A stretch of 36,170 nt of DNA, from contig JADLBD010000184.1 in the NCBI GenBank assembly GCA_020847975.1, positions 1 through 36,170 of the forward strand, in the 5' to 3' direction. A program made the translations under genes and the position numbers. Each line of letters starts with the position of its first letter. Position 1 is the stretch's first letter. This DNA is from Bryobacterales bacterium. Lineage in GTDB: Bacteria; Acidobacteriota; Terriglobia; Bryobacterales; Bryobacteraceae. Below, piece by piece: positions 1 to 8,260 of the stretch. Below the pieces are notes generated by a model. It saw only the letters and a program-made list of their open reading frames with translations, ran no database searches and was not told the origin of the DNA.

Positions 1-1
1 C

Positions 2-235
2 AAACTCGTCCCCGAAGGCATCGAAGGCCGTGTCCCCTATAAGGGCCCGCTCTCGGAGATGGTCTTTCAACTCGTCGGCGGCGTCCGTTCCGGCATGGGC
101 TACTGCGGCTGCTCCACGATCCCCGAACTACAGGAGCGCGCCCGCTTCCTCCGCGTCACCTTCGCCGGATTGCGCGAAAGCCACGTCCACGACGTCATCA
201 TCACCAAAGAAGCGCCGAACTACCGCGTGGAATAA
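2..235 (+). CDS. guaB: IMP dehydrogenase, C-terminal fragment (5' end outside window)
   Basis: This is the last 77 residues of inosine-5'-monophosphate dehydrogenase, which oxidises IMP to XMP with NAD+ in the first committed step of guanine nucleotide synthesis in the cytoplasm. The frame opens with LVPEGIEGRVPYKG, the conserved segment after the active-site flap, and continues with GGVRSGMGYCG and a typical tail ending in ITKEAPNYRVE before TAA. Only the left window edge truncates it; no lesion is visible. Codon use is strongly C-ending, like the housekeeping genes further right. About 177 bases without a gene separate it from the permease at 413, so the two are probably not one operon. The identification is firm from sequence similarity alone. 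Confidence 0.95.
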   Translation, partial: KLVPEGIEGRVPYKGPLSEMVFQLVGGVRSGMGYCGCSTIPELQERARFLRVTFAGLRESHVHDVIITKEAPNYRVE

Positions 236-269
236 AGCGCGTCCGGCGTTCCATCCCATCAGTGAGTTG

Positions 270-312
270 GCCTGTCTGCGGGCGAACACTCGAATCCCGG
301 AAACGGACAGGC
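270..312 (+). terminator. possible hairpin downstream of guaB
   Basis: A perfect 7-base inverted repeat, GCCTGTC (270-276) and GACAGGC (306-312), lies in the gap after guaB. Inside the 29-base loop a second short pair, CGGG (279-282) and CCCG (296-299), could stack. No T tract follows, so it is a weak candidate for a transcription end or mRNA-stabilising structure. The rest of 236-412 shows no gene. Confidence 0.2.
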
Positions 313-412
313 ACCCGCCGAATATCACGTCTTCCCGCCTGAAAGCCTCGGGCTCAAGCATGGCAACTCGCGTGCTACCCTCCACAGCCACAGTTCTCCG
401 GGAGATCACAGG

Positions 413-2905
413 ATGCCATTCGTTCAGGATGCCCGCTTCGCCCTTCGAGTGTTCCGCAAGAACCCGGAATTCACCGCGGTTGCGGTTCTGACTCTTGCTC
501 TCGGCATTGGTGGGAACACGGCATTGTTCTCGTTGGTCGATCAACTGCTCCTGCGCGATCTCCCCGTACGCGATGCGGGGCAATTGATTACGTTGACCAC
601 GTCCACTCCCCGGTTCAAGGATCAACCTCTTTACTCCATTCGGGATTATGAAGCGTTTCAGCGTGCGACGCACGCCTTCTCGGACGTGGCTGCCACGCGA
701 GTCTTCCAGCGCTTCACCGTCGAGGCGAACGGGATGATCCCGGAGATAGTGTCCGGTGAATACGTATCGGGCAACTACTACTCCCTGCTCGGAATCCAGC
801 CACTCCTGGGACGGCTCATCGAGCCTGCCGACGATGCAAACGCATCCGGAGGTGTCGCCGTCCTCAGTTTCGGATGCTGGCGGCGGCGGTTTGGAGGGGA
901 TCCAGCCGTCATCGGCAAGGTGATTCGCGTCGATTCCCGTCCGGTGACGATCATCGGCGTGACTCCCCCGCGGTTCTACGGTTTGAATCCCGGCTACGCA
1001 CCGGAGTTCCGCCTGCCGATGAGCGCACAGGCGGCGCCACTGGCTGAGCGGCAGCGGCAAGTTGAGTACACACACCTTGTCATCGGGCGCCTGCGGCAAG
1101 GGGTCAGCCTGACGCAAGCGGAAGCTTACCTTCGTCCTCTCTACGCCGCGCGCGAGCAGGAAAAGGCGCAATTCCTGCCGGAAGCACAGCGCAACACCTT
1201 CCTCGCGCGGAATGCAGTGCTGGAAGTGAAGGAAGCCAACCACGGACTCTACGGGCTCAACAGGATCTACGCGCAGCCGCTGTGGATTGTCTTCGCGGTG
1301 GCTGGAGCCGTGCTGCTCGCTGCCTGTGTGAACCTCGCGGGACTCCTTCTCTCGCAGACCGAGCGCCGCAGGCACGAAACGGCGGTCCGGCTGGCGCTCG
1401 GCGCGAGCCGCAGCCAGATCCTGCGGATGTTTCTTGTGGAGAGCCTGCTGCTCTCCGTGTTTGGCGCTCTGCTCGGCGCGTTGTTCGCAGGTTGGGCATC
1501 GAGCCTCCTCACTTCCTTTGTCCCCGCGGGCGGCTTTCCGCGTGTGGTTCCAATCGAGATTGGGTCCGGTCTGACTCTACGCACATTCCTGTTTCTCTCA
1601 GGCATGTGTTTCCTCACGACACTGCTGTTCGGCCTGACGCCCGCTGCGCGAGCGGCCCGGCAGGAGGCGGCGCCGGCTCTGAAGAGCGAGCCATCCGTTA
1701 CAACCCTCGGCCGGCGTTGGTCGCTCCGCAATCTGCTGCTGGCCGCGCAGGTCGCGCTGTCTCTGGTTATCGTTCTCGGGGCCGCCACCCTGATTGGCAG
1801 CCTCAAGAAATTGCTGGCGGAGCACCCCGGCTATCTCACGGACAAACTGCTGATGGTTACCGTCGATCCGCTCAAAGGCCGCTACCGGCAGGAGCAGGCG
1901 CATCAGTTCTTTGATCAACTGTTGCCGCGGGTGGCAGGTTTGCCCGTTGTCCAATCGGTGAGTCTTGCCCGTTACAACCCGCTGGGACCGACGTTCGCCG
2001 TCGGCGCCATGCCCATTACAGTGGAGGGGCACACCTCCAAAGCGGAGGAGAATTATCCGAAGGACTGGCCGGTGCGCAACGTCGTCGCTCCTCATCACTT
2101 CCAGACGCTCGGGATTCCCCTTCTCCGCGGCAGAGATTTCACTGCCGGTGATGGTCCGAACTCACCCAAGGTCGCCATCATCAACGAACGGTTTGCGCAG
2201 CATTACTTCGGCGGAGAAAACCCGCTTGGCCGGCGTATCGGCTGGAATGGGCGTGCGGACATTGAGGTTGTGGGCGTCGTGGGGAATAGCAAGTACGCTG
2301 ATTTGCACGAGAGCGCCAAACCGTACTGGTACATTCCTTACGCCCAGCTCGGGCCGGACCGCTGGCAGCAGATGACGATCCAGGCCCGCATTGCAGGCAA
2401 CGCCGGTGATGTGGCCGCGGCGATTCGCAAACAGGTCGCGGACCTCGACCCCAGCCTGCCGGTGGTTCAGATGAGCACCATCGAGACGGAAATCAATTAC
2501 CACCTCTCGCGCGAGCGTCTGGTGGCAACTCTCGGCGGATTCTTCGGCACGCTGGCCGCATTGCTGGCGGCCATCGGCACGTACGGCGTTGCCTCGCAGG
2601 CGGTAACGCGCCGGACGAAGGAGATCGGCATCCGCCTCGCGCTTGGGGCCGGCCGCGGTCAGATCGTGCGCACGGTCATCACGGATGCCGCATTCATGGT
2701 GGCTCTGGGTATTGCCATTGGCCTCCCATTTATGTGGACATGGCGCGCCCTGCTTGCGTCGTTTGTCTATGGCGTGGCTCCGACGGACCCGTGGATCGTA
2801 ACTCTCGCCCTTGGGATCGTTGCGGGAGTCGCGCTGGCGGCCGCCTGCGGACCGGTACGTCGATCCGCGAAGGTGGACCCGATGATCACACTGCGCTACG
2901 AGTGA
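413..2905 (+). CDS. ADOP-type ABC transporter permease (MacB/FtsX family)
   Basis: An 830-residue inner-membrane permease of the acidobacterial duplicated orphan permease (ADOP) type. The N-terminus (DARFALRVFRKNPEFTAVAV, then LALGIGGNTALFS) is the family hallmark. The layout is doubled: a first membrane helix and MacB-like periplasmic domain (about residues 20-230), a first FtsX block (about 290-410, with ETAVRLALGASRSQILR), a second helix (about 440-460), a second periplasmic domain, and a second FtsX block (about 700-825, with KEIGIRLALGAGRGQIVR). The ATG is preceded by GGGAG at suitable spacing. No ATP-binding subunit is adjacent, which is usual for this orphan family; substrate is unknown. 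Its base composition is less C-rich than guaB or der, so it may be a later, family-expanded insertion. The 3' end overlaps the convergent gene by 10 bases. Confidence 0.93.
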   Translation: MPFVQDARFALRVFRKNPEFTAVAVLTLALGIGGNTALFSLVDQLLLRDLPVRDAGQLITLTTSTPRFKDQPLYSIRDYEAFQRATHAFSDVAATRVFQRFTVEANGMIPEIVSGEYVSGNYYSLLGIQPLLGRLIEPADDANASGGVAVLSFGCWRRRFGGDPAVIGKVIRVDSRPVTIIGVTPPRFYGLNPGYAPEFRLPMSAQAAPLAERQRQVEYTHLVIGRLRQGVSLTQAEAYLRPLYAAREQEKAQFLPEAQRNTFLARNAVLEVKEANHGLYGLNRIYAQPLWIVFAVAGAVLLAACVNLAGLLLSQTERRRHETAVRLALGASRSQILRMFLVESLLLSVFGALLGALFAGWASSLLTSFVPAGGFPRVVPIEIGSGLTLRTFLFLSGMCFLTTLLFGLTPAARAARQEAAPALKSEPSVTTLGRRWSLRNLLLAAQVALSLVIVLGAATLIGSLKKLLAEHPGYLTDKLLMVTVDPLKGRYRQEQAHQFFDQLLPRVAGLPVVQSVSLARYNPLGPTFAVGAMPITVEGHTSKAEENYPKDWPVRNVVAPHHFQTLGIPLLRGRDFTAGDGPNSPKVAIINERFAQHYFGGENPLGRRIGWNGRADIEVVGVVGNSKYADLHESAKPYWYIPYAQLGPDRWQQMTIQARIAGNAGDVAAAIRKQVADLDPSLPVVQMSTIETEINYHLSRERLVATLGGFFGTLAALLAAIGTYGVASQAVTRRTKEIGIRLALGAGRGQIVRTVITDAAFMVALGIAIGLPFMWTWRALLASFVYGVAPTDPWIVTLALGIVAGVALAAACGPVRRSAKVDPMITLRYE

Positions 2906-4026
2906 GCGCCGTCCGGATTACCGCCCGCATGGCTGTCCTCCTGATGGTGTTGCCGCAGCCAGTCGTGGCCGAAGTCGTTGCCGGGTATGCGCAGTACCGT
3001 GTGGATGTGATTTGCGCCCTTTCCGGAAGCCGGGTTGAGCGGAAGCATGTTTTCGTACTCGATGAGCAGGGCAGGGGAATGAATGCGGTAATAGGCTGGC
3101 TTGCCGATCTCCGCCTGACCCATCCAGGCAAAATGCAGGCTATCAAATCCGGCCTTCTGAATCGCTTTGCGGTATTCCGAGGCGACGCCGGCAGGGATGT
3201 TGCCAAGATACTCTTCGATCAGAGATTCCAGCAGGTCCCGCTGGCTTCCTCGCAGTGAGGCAACTCCTGCCGGAGTCTTCAACGCATCCTCGCGGCCTGG
3301 GCCGGTGAAGATGCCCTGTGGTACGGTCTCGGCGAGTACGGCCAGGCGGGCCTGCGCGGCATTGAGCGAATGGCGTAGAGCAAATCCCTTCGCGGATTCA
3401 CCTCCGAGCACCTCCCAGCCGGCGTGGCGGCCGGACGGAATGATTGCCGGTTCCGCGCCGAGGAACGCCGGAGTGACCGTCACACGATGATCGACCACCG
3501 TCACATTTACGGCAAGGTGATGGCCGTCCAGTTGGACGCCCCAAGGCGCGGCGGATCCAGGCTTACCGAACACCCCGAGGAAGTAGAATTCGGAGCCAAA
3601 CCGCCCGGAGGAGTTCACCGCACCCGCTCGCGCCTCGGCCGTGGGGGTGGGGCTGTTCTCGCCGAGAAACTCATCGCGTTCCATGATCGCAAGCGCCTTG
3701 CCGTAACCTTGGCTCGACAGGATAGAGCTGATCAGGTTGTGCGCAGATCTGCGCTCCTGGGTGTTGCAATCGCCCATTCGCGCCCCTTTCCGCGGATGCG
3801 CGAAATGCGGGACATTGCTCCAGTCCTTGCGTTCCGGGTCTTCGAAAGAGAATTCCAACTGGCTTCGCAATTCCGGGCGCAGCGTGGCGATGAATGTGTT
3901 CGCAGCACCGGCTATGGATGACGCCAGTTGCGGATCGGCGTTGGTGGTTTGCGAGCACAGGTGGTGTGCGGGGAACAAAGCGGCGATTCCGGATAGGAAC
4001 GTCCGGCGGCGTAAGGAAAGGCACAT
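2896..4026 (-). CDS. DUF3500 family exported protein
   Basis: A 376-residue protein of the DUF3500 family, function unknown. Diagnostic segments are the middle GDCNTQERRSAHNL, the later HFAWMGQ and KPAYYRIHSPALLIEYEN (about residues 297-325), and the C-terminal ANHIHTVLRIPGNDFG (about 338-353), which are typical of the family. The N-terminus LRRRTFLSGIAALF resembles a twin-arginine or Sec export signal, so the mature protein is probably periplasmic or secreted. The ATG at 4026 is chosen because GAGGGGAG lies about 9 bases upstream; the frame could open earlier at a GTG (4074) but that would bury the signal. It converges on the ADOP gene with 3' ends overlapping by 10 bases and stands alone, so context gives no function. 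Confidence 0.88.
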   Translation of the reverse strand: MCLSLRRRTFLSGIAALFPAHHLCSQTTNADPQLASSIAGAANTFIATLRPELRSQLEFSFEDPERKDWSNVPHFAHPRKGARMGDCNTQERRSAHNLISSILSSQGYGKALAIMERDEFLGENSPTPTAEARAGAVNSSGRFGSEFYFLGVFGKPGSAAPWGVQLDGHHLAVNVTVVDHRVTVTPAFLGAEPAIIPSGRHAGWEVLGGESAKGFALRHSLNAAQARLAVLAETVPQGIFTGPGREDALKTPAGVASLRGSQRDLLESLIEEYLGNIPAGVASEYRKAIQKAGFDSLHFAWMGQAEIGKPAYYRIHSPALLIEYENMLPLNPASGKGANHIHTVLRIPGNDFGHDWLRQHHQEDSHAGGNPDGAHS

Positions 4027-4135
4027 GAATGGAAACTCCCCTCTTCTGCATCCTGACGGTCTGGTGAGAATCACTATACATCAGGATTCAGCAAGGCAGA
4101 AACGTGGAGACGGCTGATTGCGAGTGGCGCGCCGA

Positions 4136-4569
4136 TCAAGCCGGGTCGTGCAGAAACGGATTCACCACGATCAGGTTGCCGTAGCGCCGTCCGTCCGCAA
4201 AGTCCTCGCTGAGCAACACGCCGGACTCGGCGCGTTCCGCAGCGGCGACGATCAATGCATCCCAATAGGAAAGCTGTGCCTCGTCCATCCAACTCCATCC
4301 GCGAATCACCAAAGCGGCATCGGTATCGACGGGGGTCAACTTCTGATAGTGCAGGACGATGCGGCGCGCCAACTCAGCGGGCAATCCCAATTCCATAGCG
4401 CATGGACATAGAACTCATGCAACACCTGCCAACTCAATTGGACTACCGCATGTTCCCGCAACCAGACGAGCCAGCGCTTCGCCTGTTCCGCTTTCTGTGG
4501 CGCCCGCGCATCGGCCATGTAGAGGAGGACGTTGGAGTCAAGAAAGTATCGCTGAGGCGAGGGATTCAT
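4136..4569 (-). pseudogene. PIN-domain toxin (VapC-like), frameshifted
   Basis: Two overlapping minus-strand frames together make one PIN-domain ribonuclease, but no single frame encodes it. The first frame starts at the ATG at 4569 and carries the N-terminal PIN signature YFLDSNVLLYMAD and LSWQVLHEFYVHA. The second frame, readable from about 4396 to the stop at 4136, carries the rest: SYWDALIVAAAERA, LLSEDFADG and the terminal LIVVNPF. The join near 4394-4400 needs a net loss of one base (or gain of two) relative to an intact gene. In the family the acidic residues in LDSN, DAL and SED bind the metal for RNA cleavage, and all are still recognisable, so the break looks recent. The start overlaps the stop of the antitoxin relic by ATGA. 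A sequencing error is possible, but the separate lesion in the neighbour argues for decay. Confidence 0.8.
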
Positions 4570-4808
4570 GGACGCCGGTCATGGGCGGAATCCCTGGCAA
4601 CCCGTTTGCCGTATCCGGTACCAGCGGGAACCTGCTCGAGTAACTCGAGGATATCCGTTAGGGTTTGACGCTGATCGAGGGCCTGCCGCATCTGCTAAGC
4701 CAGCACATCACCCACCCAGCGGGAGACCGGCATGTCGTGCTCCGCAGCCTGGCGCCGCACCCAGCGCAGGACGGATTCATCCAACGTGATGGTGACGTTC
4801 TTGCGCAC
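4566..4808 (-). pseudogene. ribbon-helix-helix antitoxin (VapB-like), amber-interrupted
   Basis: Read from a GTG at 4808 the frame begins VRKNVTITLDESVLRWVRR, a classic ribbon-helix-helix antitoxin N-terminus that would bind its own operator, then AAEHDMPVSRWVGDVLA. Codon 38 is TAG (4697-4695). Beyond it the same frame continues coding-like for 42 residues, including LTDILELLEQVP, to a TGA at 4566. That TGA overlaps the toxin ATG as ATGA, the coupling expected of a toxin-antitoxin operon. Total length, 80 codons plus stop, is normal for the family. An in-frame TGA lies just upstream of the GTG, so the start is well bounded. The truncated 37-residue product would keep the DNA-binding part but lose the region that normally contacts the toxin. 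Confidence 0.78.
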
Positions 4809-4930
4809 GAAAATAGCGTATCACGAAGTTCGTGGAATGGGCCGGGTCAAGCATCGGGCGCGCCATGGCCCGAAAAAAAGAATTTCTCCTCCCCTGCTAG
4901 AAACCACCCCATAAATCGCACGTTAGGTGT

Positions 4931-6070
4931 ATGGGTTACAGGACCGCAACCTTCAACGTGGCCTGGCAGGACGACGACGTGGACTTCTATCACCGCGTCG
5001 TCGATGCCGTCAGCCGCAATTTCGGAGTGAAGGCCTCCGGCCTTTGGCAACCGTCTCATAATCCGGTGTTTGCCTTCCATACCCGCTATTCGATGACCCA
5101 CCCGAAAGCCAAGACCGGGGAGATGGTCAAGGTTACCGTCAGCTTTTACCACGACCGGACCGGTTGGCCCCTCGAGGTCACCAGTTTCAGCATCGCGGAA
5201 TATGCTCCCCCCAAGCCTCCTCCCGCCCCGGTGCCCGCTACGCCCCCGCCGCCTCCTCCTGTGGAATGGAAACTCACCGTCTATGAGGCCGAAGGCAGCG
5301 GATTCTTCGGATTTTCTTCCCTCAAAGTGAAACTCCGGCTCCCCGGTGGCGCGGAGGCGTGGTACACCACCAATCTCTTCGGCGAGATCTACTTGAAGGA
5401 ACCCGCCATCACGGCCGGAAAGGTGGACATCGTGGACGTCCTGGACGATGGCGGCACTCCGAACATCCCCTACTCCTCCTTCGCCCGCGCCGGGTTCCCC
5501 ACCGGCGGCAAGTACGTGATCCGTGTCCCCAACAAGCGTAAGGTGATCGACAACGTCATCACCACAGCCGGAGTTTTTCCGCGCGTAGTCTACGGCAAGA
5601 AGACCCCAAACTATTCGAAGATGGATCTGGACTGGGACTACGAGATTGTCACCCTGCATCACTCGGGCAACTCGGGGGAACAGGACCCGGCCAAGATCGA
5701 AGCCGAGCATATGGGGTCCAAAGGTTACGATGATGTCGGTTATCACTACATGGTGAATCTCAAGGGCAGGATCTATGAAGGGCGGAACCTCGCCTTCAAG
5801 GGCTCCCACGTGGAATTGGCCAACACCGGCAAGATCGGTATCCTCGTCATGGGCGACTTCGAACATCAGTGGTGGGATTCCGATGACGACCCGACCAAGG
5901 TGCAACTGGACAGCGTGAAGTCGCTGATCAAGACCCTGATGGCGAGCTTTCCCACAATCAAGAAACTCGGCGGCCACAAGGATTACAAGCCCAGCACCGA
6001 GTGCCCCGGCGAAGAACTCTACAAGCTGATTCCCGGCATCCGTGGAGACGTGGGGCTCAGCGGGCCATGA
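4931..6070 (+). CDS. N-acetylmuramoyl-L-alanine amidase (PGRP/Amidase_2) with two extra N-terminal regions
   Basis: A 379-residue protein whose last ~145 residues are a peptidoglycan-recognition/Amidase_2 zinc domain that would cut the bond between N-acetylmuramic acid and L-alanine. Expected zinc ligands are visible: His243 in LHHSG, His349 in GGHKDY and Cys358 in TECPGE; YHYMV (271-275) supplies the usual tyrosine. Before it lie an unassigned region of ~92 residues with alternating hydrophobics, a proline-rich linker (93-110), and a probably beta-rich segment (112-200) with FFGFSSLKVKLRLPGG. There is no signal peptide or N-terminal membrane helix, so it must act on peptidoglycan by another export route, after lysis, or by delivery into another cell. 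The next gene overlaps by ATGA and encodes a membrane protein, suggesting a functional pair. The amidase call is strong; the biological role is open. Confidence 0.88.
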   Translation: MGYRTATFNVAWQDDDVDFYHRVVDAVSRNFGVKASGLWQPSHNPVFAFHTRYSMTHPKAKTGEMVKVTVSFYHDRTGWPLEVTSFSIAEYAPPKPPPAPVPATPPPPPPVEWKLTVYEAEGSGFFGFSSLKVKLRLPGGAEAWYTTNLFGEIYLKEPAITAGKVDIVDVLDDGGTPNIPYSSFARAGFPTGGKYVIRVPNKRKVIDNVITTAGVFPRVVYGKKTPNYSKMDLDWDYEIVTLHHSGNSGEQDPAKIEAEHMGSKGYDDVGYHYMVNLKGRIYEGRNLAFKGSHVELANTGKIGILVMGDFEHQWWDSDDDPTKVQLDSVKSLIKTLMASFPTIKKLGGHKDYKPSTECPGEELYKLIPGIRGDVGLSGP

Positions 6071-6363
6071 GACTCGCCCACATCTGGCTCCTTGCGGCTG
6101 TTGCGGCCCTTGCCCTCAAGCTGTTCACCTACGAGTATTACCTCGCGGACGACCCGACCTGCGGCATCGCAGCCCGCCTGCGGCCGTCCATGGTAAGCCA
6201 TCAACTGCTGCATCGCGGCGACCTGGTTCTGCTGAGCGATGAAAATCGGTTTCTGGGAGCGTGGCTCTATGAAGCGATGGTGAACTGGGGATACCTCGCC
6301 GTGATCGCCGCGGGGCCAATTTGCTGGTATGCCCGAAAGCAGCGGGGCTCGCCTTCCATCTGA
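6067..6363 (+). CDS. small membrane protein coupled to the amidase
   Basis: A 98-residue protein not recognised as any family. It starts with a hydrophobic helix (HIWLLAAVAALALKLFTYEYY, residues about 5-24), has a polar centre of about 45 residues with several charged residues, and ends with a second hydrophobic helix (WGYLAVIAAGPICWYA, about 73-88) and a basic tail. This predicts two membrane spans around an extracytoplasmic or cytoplasmic loop. The ATG at 6067 overlaps the amidase stop as ATGA, so translation is probably coupled. The neighbour suggests a helper, holin-like or immunity role for the amidase, but nothing in the sequence proves it. It ends 21 bases before the convergent siroheme gene. 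Confidence 0.72.
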   Translation: MRLAHIWLLAAVAALALKLFTYEYYLADDPTCGIAARLRPSMVSHQLLHRGDLVLLSDENRFLGAWLYEAMVNWGYLAVIAAGPICWYARKQRGSPSI

Positions 6364-6384
6364 GGACCACGACCGGCGCGTTCC

Positions 6385-6843
6385 TCAAGTATCTTCGTTG
6401 CTCGATGGCGCCAGCGCATTCTCCAACTTTTCCCGCAGCGCCTTGGCCACACGCGGGCTCCGTCCCCCGGTGGAAATCGCGATCTGCACATCGCCGTGCC
6501 GCAACCGCGCCGGCACCAGGAAATCGCACTCCTCCGGCGCATCGGCCACATTGGCGGGAATCCGCCTGCGAGCGGCGGCCTGGGCCACCGCATGGTTCAC
6601 CTTGCGCTCATCCGTCGCCGCGAACACCAGCGCTGTACTCTCTGTTACGTCGGATGCCCGGAATCGCCGCTTCCGCAGCGTGACATCCAACCCGGCAAAC
6701 CCCTCCTCCCATTGCGGGCTCACCACGGTCACCTTCGCGCCTGCCTCCAGCAATCCCTTCACCTTCCGCAGCGCTACCTTCCCCGCGCCCACAACCAACA
6801 CCTCCCGGCCGCGTAAGTCCAGAAACACCGGGTAGTAACACAT
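6385..6843 (-). CDS. precorrin-2 dehydrogenase / sirohydrochlorin ferrochelatase-like protein (short)
   Basis: A 152-residue cytoplasmic protein of the CysG N-terminal/Met8/SirC family, which oxidises precorrin-2 to sirohydrochlorin with NAD+ and, in some members, inserts iron to make siroheme. The start YYPVFLDLRGREVLVVGAGK and following VALRKVKGLLEAGAKVTVVS form the Rossmann NAD-binding motif. ALVFAATDERKVNHAV, RRIPANVADAPEECDFLVPA and AISTGGRSPRVAKALRE are all family segments. At 152 residues it is shorter than CysG-N or Met8, lacking most of the C-terminal helical part, so chelatase activity is uncertain. It is divergent from der with only 24 bases between the two start codons and convergent with the small membrane gene. 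No other siroheme or cobalamin genes are nearby. Confidence 0.87.
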   Translation of the reverse strand: MCYYPVFLDLRGREVLVVGAGKVALRKVKGLLEAGAKVTVVSPQWEEGFAGLDVTLRKRRFRASDVTESTALVFAATDERKVNHAVAQAAARRRIPANVADAPEECDFLVPARLRHGDVQIAISTGGRSPRVAKALREKLENALAPSSNEDT

Positions 6844-6867
6844 GCGCGGATGGTATCATGAGGTTGC

Positions 6868-8175
6868 ATGGACCCGCAGCGCAGTCTGCCGGTCGTGGTT
6901 ATCGTAGGCAGGCCGAACGTCGGCAAATCCACCTTATTCAACGCGATCATTCGGGACAGGCGGTCGATCGTCGGGGATGAGCCCGGCATCACGCGCGATC
7001 GCATTCGCGGTAAGGCCCAGCACCACGGCCGGAAATTCGAAATCATCGACACCGGAGGCATCATCCCCAACGATGAGGACCTCATCCCCACGGAGATCTT
7101 CAAGCAGGCCAAGGTCGCGCTCGAAGAGGCCGCGCACATTATCTTTCTCATCGATGGCCGCACGGAGATCACCGCCCCCGACCGGGAACTCGCCGTCCTG
7201 CTGCGCAAGCTTGGCAAGCCCGTCACGCTGGCCGTCAACAAGATCGATGCCGCCGCCCGCGAGTCGCTGGTCCACGAGTTCTACGCCTTAGGCATTGCCG
7301 ATGTTCTGCCGGTCTCCGCGGAGCATCGCATCGGCATCGAAGAACTGCTCGATCACGTCACCGCGTCCTTTCCGGAGACCGAGGAATCCGCCGCACCCAT
7401 CGGCCCCCCGCGCATTAAAGTGGCCATCATCGGCCGTCCCAACGTGGGCAAGTCCACGCTCCTCAACGCCCTTGTCGGTGAGGAGCGCGCCATCGTCTCG
7501 CCCGTGGCCGGCACCACGCGCGATGCCGTCGATGAAACCGTCGAGCATGACGGCGTCCAATATACCTTCGTCGACACTGCCGGCATCCGCCGCAAGGGCA
7601 AGACAAAGCTCATGGCGGAAAAACTCAGCGTCGTCATGGCGCGCCGCCACATTCGCATGGCGAACGTCGTCCTCTTCGTCATGGATGCCGCCGAGGGGTT
7701 CGTCGCCCTCGACGCCACCATCGCAGGCTACGCCGTCGAGGACGGCCGCCCCATCATCATCTGCGTCAACAAGTGGGACATCACTTCGGAAACGAACCGC
7801 AAGACGTTCCTCCAGGCCGTGCGCGACAATCTGAAGTTCCTTGACTTCGCTCCCGTGCTCTTCCTCTCCGCGAAAACGAAATCCGGTGTCTCCCGCATCT
7901 TCCGTCACGTCCAGGATGCCTATGACGCCGCGTCCCATCGCGTCTCTACGGGCGAACTGAACCGCTTCGTCGAGTCGCTCAACATGGATACCGACCTGAA
8001 GCTGAAGTACATCACGCAAGCCTCCGTCCGTCCGCCGACATTCGTTCTCTTCACCGGAAGCCGGGGCGGGCTGCACTTTTCCATCGAGCGGTTCCTCGTC
8101 AACCGTCTGCGCAAGGAGTTCGGCTTCACCGCCACGCCCATCGTGCTGAAGACCAAATCCCCGCGCCGCAAGTGA
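6868..8175 (+). CDS. der: GTPase Der (EngA)
   Basis: Der is an essential double-GTPase that binds the 50S ribosomal precursor and is needed for large-subunit assembly. The 435-residue protein has two G domains in tandem, each with a P-loop GRPNVGKS (residues 14-21 and about 187-194), switch regions GITRDR and AGTTRDAVDE, DTGG and DTAG motifs, and NKID (about 123) and NKWD (about 300) base-recognition motifs. A KH-like RNA-binding domain follows to the C-terminus, with GGLHFSIERFLVNRLRKEF. Length matches the family. The ATG at 6868 has a short GAGG a few bases upstream. Third codon positions are overwhelmingly C, typical of this block. It is monocistronic or followed 85 bases later by the acyltransferase-like gene. 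Confidence 0.97.
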   Translation: MDPQRSLPVVVIVGRPNVGKSTLFNAIIRDRRSIVGDEPGITRDRIRGKAQHHGRKFEIIDTGGIIPNDEDLIPTEIFKQAKVALEEAAHIIFLIDGRTEITAPDRELAVLLRKLGKPVTLAVNKIDAAARESLVHEFYALGIADVLPVSAEHRIGIEELLDHVTASFPETEESAAPIGPPRIKVAIIGRPNVGKSTLLNALVGEERAIVSPVAGTTRDAVDETVEHDGVQYTFVDTAGIRRKGKTKLMAEKLSVVMARRHIRMANVVLFVMDAAEGFVALDATIAGYAVEDGRPIIICVNKWDITSETNRKTFLQAVRDNLKFLDFAPVLFLSAKTKSGVSRIFRHVQDAYDAASHRVSTGELNRFVESLNMDTDLKLKYITQASVRPPTFVLFTGSRGGLHFSIERFLVNRLRKEFGFTATPIVLKTKSPRRK

Positions 8176-8260
8176 GCCTTACTCAATACGCGCGTCTCCG
8201 CGGCCCCTTCCCCGCTATATTCCGAAATGTTAGATTGAAAACTCCTGAGGAGGGTGCCCG

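Noticed and set aside
128..1375. 415-residue open frame on the minus strand
   Set aside because: It lies antisense to the ADOP permease, is rich in Arg/His/Gly low-complexity sequence and matches no family pattern.
4847..5977. 376-residue open frame on the minus strand
   Set aside because: Antisense to the amidase, whose zinc motifs are intact; composition is His/Gly/Arg-rich and typical of a shadow frame.
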